64,000 bases of DNA from Kiritimatiellia bacterium (GTDB lineage: Bacteria; Verrucomicrobiota; Kiritimatiellia; JAAZAB01). This document shows positions 54,200-61,397 of this stretch, piece by piece; the first letter of the stretch is position 1; each line of letters starts with the position of its first letter. A model generated the notes under the pieces. It had not been told where the DNA came from. It saw only the letters and a program-made list of their open reading frames with translations, and searched no databases. The stretch is from positions 186,001 through 250,000 of the forward strand of contig JAQUMN010000001.1 of assembly GCA_028718125.1 (NCBI GenBank). The letters are read 5' to 3'. The position numbers and the translations under genes were made by a program.

Positions 54200-56449
54200 T
54201 CATTTGTCCGCCTCCGCCAATTTCCGGACAATCGCGTAATTGAGCATGAAGAAGGGCGGCCCCTTGTTCGCGTCGCTGTCCTCGAGGTTGACGATCTTCA
54301 GCTCGTTATAGCGCTTCAGCGCGGCGGCCGGGATTGTGAACGTGCGCCGGGACCAGCCTTCGCGGACGAACCCGCTCTTGCCCTCGAAGATCACCGTTTC
54401 GTTGACCATGATCTTGATGCCGCATTCCGCCTCTGCATCGTCATCCTGGCCGGAAACGATCAATTGGTAATCCCGTTCCGGCGGGAACGGTTCGATTTGG
54501 AATGGAGCCTTCATGGCCGGAGACCCGCTGCGGGCGCCATGAACCCAGGTGGCCAGGCGCTTCTCGCAATGGTAGGCATAAGGCTGGGCCGCGCCGCCGC
54601 CCATAAAATCATAGGCCGAGAGAAACGTATCGGTTTTGGCGTTCAACCCCGATTCGGCTTCAGCCCGCTTCCGTTCCGGCTCGACGTTCCTGGCGAAACC
54701 CGCGAGGTCTTTGTTTTTCTTAAGGCCGGTTAAGAAATTTTTCTGAACTTGAATGGACCAGGCCATGCCGGAAAGCGCCTTCACCGCGCCGGGATGGAAC
54801 GCCAGCGCGTTGGACCAGGCCGCATCCACCTCGATCATGCGTTGTTCCATAACCAGGATGTCCCGCGCCGCCGCCGGAGATGGACGCGAGCCGTATTGAT
54901 CGAAGAATGACAGCTTTTCGTTGAGTTGCACAAGCGCGGGATAGGTCTCGGGACCGAACATGTGCTTGGCCATCTCCGCAACCGACCGCTCCGGGTCATA
55001 AGCCTTGGGATTCCATAAATAATCCGCCAGCGTTATCATCGGCATCAGGAAGTTTCCGCCGACATTCAACATGTAGGCCTCGACCTCGTCGAAAAAAGCG
55101 GCAGAGTGCCATTCCGGCCAGGCCCGGACCGGGTCGGTGACATAATGATACCCATGGGCATGGTTGAAGAGGATGTTCTGGAAGAATAGCGGCTTGCGCT
55201 GGATCAGGTCATTGATCCATTTCGTCTGGCTTGGATCAATCTTGCTCGAAGTGACTGCCGGGCCGGTCCAGTAGATGCCGAGGTCCTTCGGCGTTCGCGA
55301 GCCTAACGCCTTCAGGTATTCCTCACGAGATTCGGTATAAGCGCAAGCGCCCGGGCCCCAGTAAAAGGGCGGGCAGAACATCATCCCGGCCTGCGGATAT
55401 TTCGCCTTAAGCGCCTTGTATAGCTTGTTGAGCAGGTAAATGTCCGCCTCCTTCGCGGAGCCGAAATCCTTCACGTCGTCCGGATGGATTGGAAAACGCG
55501 CATCGTCGAAGTGCAGGCTGAACCCGCCACCGTGCTCCGCCGCGAACAGCGCATACTTAAGCAGGGCCTGGAAATCCTCCTCGTTCTTGCACCGCGGCTG
55601 ATCCGTGTTGTTGACCCATGCCAGCGGATTAAGGTTGGCGTACCATTCGATGCCCAGCGGCGTCAGGATATCGCCGATCATCTTGACGTTGGCCTTGTCG
55701 CGCTCGGGTAGTTCCTTGCGCCAGATATTAGGCACGCGCCGCGTGTATGCGCCGCCCACGTCGATCCAATTGATTTTGACCGACAAGACGGCATTGATAT
55801 ACCCCGGAATGCACAGGGAAATGATCCCGCCGCGCTTGGCGTTCTCCGGGTAATCGGTCACCTCGGCCAGGCGCGCCGCCGGCCGCCCCTCCTGGCGCGT
55901 GACTAACTGGTTGAACGACTGAACCGCCCACAGCAAGCCAAGTTTATCCTTGCCTCTGAGCAGGATCACCGTCCGGTCGCCCTGTTTCCCCGATCGGATA
56001 ATGTAGCCTTCCGGCTTGTCCGGCACGGTCAGGTCCTTCAGGATGGCGTCCGCAGTCGGCGTGTCGCCGACACAGATATAGGTTGGGAACGCATCCCCAA
56101 TCGCCGTGGCCACCGTCGTCGTACCGCCATAGCGCTGGATGCGGTTCGTCAGATAGGCCAGGCGCGGATCGTCCGGCTTGACGTCCTTGCCCAACACCAG
56201 GCCGACTGACGCCAGTGGCGCGAATTTATCCTGATAGGTCGCCTGTTGCGGAGTGGGATAAATCGTGCCGGTATAAAAGGGCGCGAGGAGCAGGTCGTTC
56301 TGCTCGGCCTCCGCCGCCGCCAAGGCCGCAGCATTGGTGACCGGCACGGCCTGGCCCGGCCAGACCGCGGCCAACCAGATGTAAGCCATTACCATGCCCA
56401 TGCCGGCAATCAGGCGGGAGGGTCGTTCATTTTGAAAGGTTCTGGTCAT
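54200..56449 (-). CDS. Secreted GH84-like glycosidase, paralogue 3
   Basis: From MTRTFQNERPSRLIAGMGM the protein is 749 residues with a signal anchor (MVMAYIWLAAVWPGQA). It has the same layout as the protein at 49335: GH20b-like domain (KPEGYIIRSGKQGDRTVILL), catalytic barrel with GFSLHFDDARFPIHPDDVKD, MMFCPPFYWGPGA and GIYWTGPAVTSSK, helical bundle and C-terminal beta-domain. The two genes are almost identical at both ends and differ in the middle of the barrel (SLCIPGYINAVLSVKINWID here). A frame upstream adds 36 residues translated from a repeat. The FG-GAP gene is 160 bases upstream. The palindromic element directly follows the stop codon. Confidence 0.65.
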   Translation of the reverse strand: MTRTFQNERPSRLIAGMGMVMAYIWLAAVWPGQAVPVTNAAALAAAEAEQNDLLLAPFYTGTIYPTPQQATYQDKFAPLASVGLVLGKDVKPDDPRLAYLTNRIQRYGGTTTVATAIGDAFPTYICVGDTPTADAILKDLTVPDKPEGYIIRSGKQGDRTVILLRGKDKLGLLWAVQSFNQLVTRQEGRPAARLAEVTDYPENAKRGGIISLCIPGYINAVLSVKINWIDVGGAYTRRVPNIWRKELPERDKANVKMIGDILTPLGIEWYANLNPLAWVNNTDQPRCKNEEDFQALLKYALFAAEHGGGFSLHFDDARFPIHPDDVKDFGSAKEADIYLLNKLYKALKAKYPQAGMMFCPPFYWGPGACAYTESREEYLKALGSRTPKDLGIYWTGPAVTSSKIDPSQTKWINDLIQRKPLFFQNILFNHAHGYHYVTDPVRAWPEWHSAAFFDEVEAYMLNVGGNFLMPMITLADYLWNPKAYDPERSVAEMAKHMFGPETYPALVQLNEKLSFFDQYGSRPSPAAARDILVMEQRMIEVDAAWSNALAFHPGAVKALSGMAWSIQVQKNFLTGLKKNKDLAGFARNVEPERKRAEAESGLNAKTDTFLSAYDFMGGGAAQPYAYHCEKRLATWVHGARSGSPAMKAPFQIEPFPPERDYQLIVSGQDDDAEAECGIKIMVNETVIFEGKSGFVREGWSRRTFTIPAAALKRYNELKIVNLEDSDANKGPPFFMLNYAIVRKLAEADK

Positions 56450-56508
56450 TGGAATGTTCTCCGGATGCGTTGTTAATTGCGACGTGGCTGCTGAAAAACC
56501 GCTTCTCC

Positions 56509-56588
56509 CGTCATTCAGAGCGGAGCGATGAATCTCCAAAGCGCTGATTTGGGCCATTTTGAGATCCCTCGACTTCGCTCGGGATGAC
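56509..56588. repeat. GTCATTC-type dispersed repeat, copy 2
   Basis: CGTCATTCAGAGCGGAGCGA at the left and CCCTCGACTTCGCTCGGG then ATGAC at the right resemble the block at 24578. The copy lies between the FG-GAP gene and the GH84-like gene, where it would be transcribed. Confidence 0.6.
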
Positions 56589-56608
56589 CCTCACAGACTA
56601 TAATTAAT

Positions 56609-57838
56609 TTAACGGCCTCCGACCGTTTTGCCAAGATTCAAAAAACCTTTAACGTTGTCCGCCATTGTGACGATCAGGTCCGGGTAACCGTCCCCATTGA
56701 TGTCGGCTACAACAAACTTAACGTCCCGGCCCCCGGTTTTGACCACCTGGTCCGCCTCGTTCACGCTCGCGGCGAACGGCTTGCCTTTCTTCTGCAGAAA
56801 CAGGTAAATCCCATCCCGCCCCGCATCGGACACGAGCAAATCATCCAGCCCGTCCCGGTTCACGTCGACCACCGCCATCCAGCCACAGATTCCCTCCATG
56901 ACGGCGGAGGGCGTCGCGTTCGAGGAAAACCCTATCGGCGCATTCTGGTAGAACATGAAAATCTTTCGCCCGGCCGGATCCTGGCCGGCTGCGGACGACG
57001 CGGCGATATCCGGACGGCCGTCGCCATTGAAATCGCCGACGGCCAGACCGCGCCCGAACGGTAAGGGCGTGGGCAGTTCGACATATTGCGACATATCCTG
57101 CGCGAACACGTTCTGCACCATAAACGGCCCGTAATAGAGGCGGATCGTCTTGCGGTCCTGCGGCGTCAGGATCACGTCGGTCACGCCATCCATATTTAGA
57201 TCTGCGGGTTGCGAAGCGATATTGTCGTTCAGCCGCGGCCCGTGGAAATATCCGGAAACTCGACTAAAGTTGTCTCCGCCGAACCACTTGAACCATACGG
57301 CGCCGCACAGGAAGTCGCACAACCCTTTTGAATTCAGGCGGCAGGCGATGGGCCCGCCGCGGGCGAAGTTGGGATCTTTCCCCGTGGCATGATCCTTCTC
57401 GATCCGCTCGCCGCCGACAAAAATATGGAGCGGACTGCATGAGCTCAAGACGGCCATATCGTTCGTCCCATCCCCGTCGAAATCGCCGATCTGGATGCCC
57501 GTTACATAGGCAACGGGCCGAGACGTGTCGGCCGGCGGCGCATAGGTTCCGGCCTTTTGATAGAAGATATCCACGCGATCGTTTTTGCGGTCGGCAGCCC
57601 CATTGGCGCCGGGCGTCCGCACCGAGATCGCCAAGTCCGGCTTGCCATCGGAATTCAGGTCGCCGACGGCCACCGCAACCGGCGATGTGACGCCGAGGAG
57701 GAACGCGGGGGCTTCCGTGAATTGAGCGTTCGCTGCCGGGGCGATGCATGGGAGCAGGCACAGGATAAAGGCGATCAGCGGACCAACGATCATCCGACTT
57801 TGCCAAAGGCTACGCCGAGACATTGTGTGGGAGATCAT
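56609..57838 (-). CDS. Secreted FG-GAP/VCBS beta-propeller protein, paralogue 2
   Basis: The 409-residue protein has a signal peptide (IVGPLIAFILCLLPCIAPAA). Calcium-loop repeats follow: VAVGDLNSDGKPDLAIS, IGDFDGDGTNDMAVL, PADLNMDGVTDVIL, AVGDFNGDGRPDIAAS, VVDVNRDGLDDLLVS and VADINGDGYPDLIVT. It is homologous to the protein at 45080, including LYYGPF and FYQNAPIGFSSNATPS, so both are calcium-bound beta-propellers. The gene begins 35 bases after the DegT stop and is followed by the GH84-like gene, the same pairing as at 45-46 kb. A GAGAGGGG ribosome-binding site precedes the ATG. The binding partner is unknown. Confidence 0.88.
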   Translation of the reverse strand: MISHTMSRRSLWQSRMIVGPLIAFILCLLPCIAPAANAQFTEAPAFLLGVTSPVAVAVGDLNSDGKPDLAISVRTPGANGAADRKNDRVDIFYQKAGTYAPPADTSRPVAYVTGIQIGDFDGDGTNDMAVLSSCSPLHIFVGGERIEKDHATGKDPNFARGGPIACRLNSKGLCDFLCGAVWFKWFGGDNFSRVSGYFHGPRLNDNIASQPADLNMDGVTDVILTPQDRKTIRLYYGPFMVQNVFAQDMSQYVELPTPLPFGRGLAVGDFNGDGRPDIAASSAAGQDPAGRKIFMFYQNAPIGFSSNATPSAVMEGICGWMAVVDVNRDGLDDLLVSDAGRDGIYLFLQKKGKPFAASVNEADQVVKTGGRDVKFVVADINGDGYPDLIVTMADNVKGFLNLGKTVGGR

Positions 57839-57873
57839 AGCACCCCTCTCTCTATACCCATGATGGAGCCGTG

Positions 57874-59064
57874 TCAGCCACGGTCCATCATGTTAATTGC
57901 CTTGCCCAGTTTTTCCGCCATGCGTTTTGCTTCCGCGATGGAAAGGAATATCAGGTTAACCGTCACCAACCGCGGCATGACGTCTTCCACCACCGGGCAT
58001 AAGCCTTTTCGATACACATAGCGGCTATTCTTGAGATAGAATGGACATTTGTTGGGGCACTGATGCCCGTAGGCCTGCGCCTTGTGGAAAAAGTCGAACT
58101 CGTAAGGCGCGGTCTGATTGAACCCGAAGCGCAAACCGATGTCGAGCTTTTCGTTCAGTTGTTTGAACCGGCTGTAATTCAGGCCGAACTTGTCGCCTTC
58201 CCATTTGCAGGCGAACCAGTATCCGGTCTGGATGGCTTCCTTCGGCACCAGCCGCGGTTTCAGCCAGCGGCAGCCGGCGATGGCGTCATTGAAGATCTTC
58301 AGCGTCACGTTGTAGGTGTTCCGGAGGATGCTATCCACCTTGCCGAGCTGCGCCAGGCCGATGGCCGCGGTCATTTCGTTCATGCGCCAGTTAAGCGTCA
58401 TGATGCGCGGACTTTCGCCGGAAAACGCCCACACATTTTCCATGTTGTCGGCCAGCTTCTTGTCCTGGATGGTCACCATGGCGCCGTCGCCGGTGGAAAG
58501 CTGCTTGAATTCCTGGAAGCTGAACATGCCGAGGTTGCCGAACGTGCCAACGTGTTTATCCTTCCAGCGCGCGCCTACCGCGTGCGCGCAGTCCTCGATC
58601 AGGAAAAGCTTGTGTTTTTTGCAGATTCGCCGGATTTCGTCAATCCGCGCCGGCAATCCCCAGAGGTGCGTGACGATTACCGCACGCGCCCGGGGCGTGA
58701 TGTTGGCCTCAAGGGACTTCGGGTCCATGCAATAGGTGTCCGGCTCGATATCCACGAAGCGCGGCACGGCGTTATAATAGAGCGCGGCCAGGGCGCCGAA
58801 GTGAACGACCGGGTCGCAAAGCACTTCCGTGCCCACGCCGGCGCCGCTGACGCTAATGGCTTCGGCCAGCGCACCCATGCCGTTAACCCGCGCCAAGGCG
58901 ATTTTCGCCCCAGTGTATTTGGCGAACGCCTTCTGGAACCGATCCACCATGCCGCCATCGTTGTAAAAAATACTGAGTCGCCCGCGGTTCAGCACTTCCT
59001 TCAAATTCTTTAATTCAGTTTTTCCGTAAGTCCGCAGTTTCCTCGCAAAAGGGCCGTATTGCAT
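57874..59064 (-). CDS. DegT/DnrJ/EryC1 aminotransferase with Cys-rich C-terminus, paralogue 2
   Basis: From MQYGPFARKLRTYGKTEL (AAGGAG eight bases upstream) the enzyme is 396 residues. It has IALARVNGMGALAEAISVSG, LCDPVVHFGALAALYYNAVP, FLIEDCAHAVGARWKDKHVG and the PLP-lysine region GMFSFQEFKQLSTGDGAMV. The C-terminal part has GHQCPNKCPFYLK, a CPNKC motif like that of the first DegT protein, and LCPVVEDVMPRLVTVN. It should transfer an amino group to a keto-sugar, or in reverse deaminate an amino sugar. It follows Gfo/Idh and a gene fragment and precedes the FG-GAP gene in one unit. The frame extends 28 codons upstream without family features. Confidence 0.87.
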   Translation of the reverse strand: MQYGPFARKLRTYGKTELKNLKEVLNRGRLSIFYNDGGMVDRFQKAFAKYTGAKIALARVNGMGALAEAISVSGAGVGTEVLCDPVVHFGALAALYYNAVPRFVDIEPDTYCMDPKSLEANITPRARAVIVTHLWGLPARIDEIRRICKKHKLFLIEDCAHAVGARWKDKHVGTFGNLGMFSFQEFKQLSTGDGAMVTIQDKKLADNMENVWAFSGESPRIMTLNWRMNEMTAAIGLAQLGKVDSILRNTYNVTLKIFNDAIAGCRWLKPRLVPKEAIQTGYWFACKWEGDKFGLNYSRFKQLNEKLDIGLRFGFNQTAPYEFDFFHKAQAYGHQCPNKCPFYLKNSRYVYRKGLCPVVEDVMPRLVTVNLIFLSIAEAKRMAEKLGKAINMMDRG

Positions 59065-59154
59065 TGGTTTAACTCCTTCTAATGTGAGATGTGCACGCAA
59101 CCAAAAAAATTTTTGCTGATCCGAAGTCAGGCTATTTGTCCGCCACAAATTTCT

Positions 59155-59598
59155 TCAACACGGCCGGTTTCCTCCGGTAAACATCGGCTTCAAGCCAGGC
59201 GGTGCCAGGCGTGCGCGGTCCCCGGGGTTATGCCAATCCAGGGTGACACATCCTTTTTTATCAAAGTCGTACACCATTGAGCCCCAGACAAACTGGGATA
59301 CGCGCAGCCCCAAGCCGCGCGCCGTCCGGCACATATATCGGACACGCTCGTTCCACACGCTCTGATCCACGCCGGAATTTAACGCCACCTGCGGCGCGAA
59401 GGAGATCTGCAGGGAATTGAATCCGAACGCCTTCAGCATCTCCAGGTGGCGGCGCAGGCGCGCTTCGGACCAGTACGGCATAAAGTATTTTGGTTTCAAC
59501 TCCGGCGCCATATTTCTCCAATACCATGCGTTGGGACAACCGCAAACCACTTCCCTTAAACGAATGAAGGCGTCCTGTTTCCCGTGCGCTTTATTCAT
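59155..59598 (-). pseudogene. Truncated TIM-barrel-like protein (possible glycosidase remnant)
   Basis: The 147-residue frame starts in ATGA overlap with the Gfo/Idh stop. It contains NAWYWRNMAPELKPKYFMPY, EARLRRHLEMLKAFGFNSLQ and RYMCRTARGLGLRVSQFVWG, which look like the first strands and helices of a family of sugar-acting TIM barrels. The chain ends soon after VTLDWHNPGDRARL. No continuation of the barrel is seen in any frame before the DegT gene. It appears to be the preserved 5' end of a gene whose 3' two thirds were deleted. The coupling shows that it was once part of the operon. Confidence 0.55.
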
Positions 59599-60644
59599 TT
59601 TTGCACCAGGTCTTTTATGGATATGACGGTCTTCCGGCGGGCCGCCTCGACGGCGGCGAAACAGGCGAGGCTGGTTTGATAGGCGCTCGTGACATCGTTG
59701 AGGCAGGGTGCGTTTTCCGTCAGCATGGCGATGAAATGGCCCATCAGTTTGTCCCAGGGTTCGCTCGCGCCCCCCTGGACGTTATCGGGAATCCAGGATT
59801 CCGGCAGTGTGAGACCGCCGCTTTCCCGGCCGGCCTCCGCAAACCGCGGCATGTCGTCCAGCCACACGCGGTTATCAAGCACCGTGCCTTTCGTGCCGTA
59901 GAGCTTGAAGTTGAAATGGAACGGGAGGATGGGTCCCACGCAGCATTGCACCTTGCCGATGGCGCCGCTTTTGAAACGGAAAACCGCCAGTGCCGTGTCC
60001 TCGGTTTCAACCTGCGGGTCGCGCGGCAGGAAGGCGTCCTTCATGCAGGCCACTTCGGTCACGTCGCCGCAGAAATAGCGGATCAGGTCCACGTTATGGC
60101 CGCTGCCGGCATGGAACAAGCTGCCGGCTATCCTTTCCTTGCCAAGCCACGACCAGATGCCGAGATGGCCGGGAACGTGGTGCAGGTAATCCGATTCGAC
60201 CATGAACGGCCGGCCGAGCCGGCCCTCATCCAGTAGCCGCCTGGCATACTGGTAGAGCGGGTTGAGCCGGCGATGATAACCGATCAGGTATTTCACCCCC
60301 GCCCTGGTCACCGCCTCCCGAACGCGCCGGCAATCGGCGAGGGTAATGGCCATGGGCTTTTCGCAATAGATATGCTTGCCCGCGCGGGCCGCGGCCACAG
60401 TCATTTCCGCATGCAGGGCGTTCGGACTGGCGATGACTACGGCATCAATCCGGCTTGCAAGCATGGCCTTGTAGTCCTTGAAAACCTTGCCCTTGAATCC
60501 GGCGGCCGACGGGAACTTGCGGATGTTTGCCGGCTCGGTGTCGCAGATCGCGGCCAGCTCGGCTTTCGGGTTTGCCGATATGTTGCGCGCATGCTCGCTG
60601 CCCATCCAGCCCAGCCCGACCAATCCTATTTTGATTTTGTTCAT
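59595..60644 (-). CDS. Gfo/Idh/MocA-family NAD(P)-dependent oxidoreductase
   Basis: The 349-residue protein has the Rossmann motif GLVGLGWMGSEHA, the family signature EKPMA (Glu95-Lys96-Pro97) and the C-terminal domain with GSLFHAGSGHNVDLIRYFCG, the usual catalytic His/Asp region. It should oxidise or reduce a sugar, sugar lactone or inositol. AGGAG precedes the ATG. In this operon (acyltransferase, glycosidase, PIG-L, this gene, DegT) it could make the keto-sugar that the DegT enzyme aminates, or the reverse in degradation. Confidence 0.92.
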   Translation of the reverse strand: MNKIKIGLVGLGWMGSEHARNISANPKAELAAICDTEPANIRKFPSAAGFKGKVFKDYKAMLASRIDAVVIASPNALHAEMTVAAARAGKHIYCEKPMAITLADCRRVREAVTRAGVKYLIGYHRRLNPLYQYARRLLDEGRLGRPFMVESDYLHHVPGHLGIWSWLGKERIAGSLFHAGSGHNVDLIRYFCGDVTEVACMKDAFLPRDPQVETEDTALAVFRFKSGAIGKVQCCVGPILPFHFNFKLYGTKGTVLDNRVWLDDMPRFAEAGRESGGLTLPESWIPDNVQGGASEPWDKLMGHFIAMLTENAPCLNDVTSAYQTSLACFAAVEAARRKTVISIKDLVQK

Positions 60645-60674
60645 TGGCCGTTCAACTCCTGTTCAAGCGATTCT

Positions 60675-61382
60675 TTAAGGCAGCACCGGATACGGCTTGA
60701 TTGCCCCCCGCGCCGGCATCGGCGCGAATGCCTCCGCGTATTCGCAAAGGGCTTGCTCGCCCCAGAAAGCGTCCGGCCGGGTGCACAATTTATCGAACCC
60801 CATGCCGAGCGCCAATTGCATGGCCGCTTCCTGCGAACCGTGGTTTTTCATCAGCGCGATCTTTTGCGCCTCCAGCGGAGTGATGTCCACAAAGTAAGTA
60901 GCGGGGAACGGGATCGGCCCGTGGGGCTGGACGCAGAACACGGCCGGATGACTTTTGAGCGGCGGCCGCTTGCCCGTCAGCACCGGCAGGCTGGCCAGCA
61001 TCGCGCAATGCTTGACCAGCGAATGCGTCGTGGTATGGTCCAGGTTATAGTCATCATGATAATGTGTGAAGACCAGCTCGGCGCCCGTCCGGCGGATCAC
61101 TTCGATCAGCCGCATGCGTAATTCCGGCGTGTCGTAGAGGAACTCGTCCTCCGCGGCGAGGCTGAAATACTCGCCGCCGACACTTTTTGCGACAGCCGTA
61201 ATTTCCGCGTGACGGATGCGCGCGGCCTCCGCGCGCGGCATGTCCGGCGATTGAACCATCCCGTGGCAGCCGTCGGTCAACGTCACAAAAAACAGGCTGT
61301 CACCGCGCGCCCGGCATTTCAGCATGGTGCCCAGGCAACGCATTTCATCGTCCTGGTGTGCCATGATCGAGACAACATTCAT
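60675..61382 (-). CDS. PIG-L family deacetylase
   Basis: The 235-residue protein has the zinc motif MAHQDDE (His9, Asp12) at the N-terminus, the region CLGTMLKCRARGDSLFFVTL, VFTHYHDDYNLDHTTTHSLV with the second zinc histidine group, and the catalytic environment expected for LmbE/PIG-L proteins. These remove acetyl groups from N-acetylglucosamine-type sugars or their conjugates. That suits the GH84-like enzymes of the region, which would release N-acetylglucosamine. It has no signal peptide, so it acts in the cytoplasm. It begins 15 bases after the glycosidase stop and lies 30 bases before the Gfo/Idh start. Confidence 0.92.
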   Translation of the reverse strand: MNVVSIMAHQDDEMRCLGTMLKCRARGDSLFFVTLTDGCHGMVQSPDMPRAEAARIRHAEITAVAKSVGGEYFSLAAEDEFLYDTPELRMRLIEVIRRTGAELVFTHYHDDYNLDHTTTHSLVKHCAMLASLPVLTGKRPPLKSHPAVFCVQPHGPIPFPATYFVDITPLEAQKIALMKNHGSQEAAMQLALGMGFDKLCTRPDAFWGEQALCEYAEAFAPMPARGAIKPYPVLP

Positions 61383-61397
61383 GGTTGAATCACCTTG

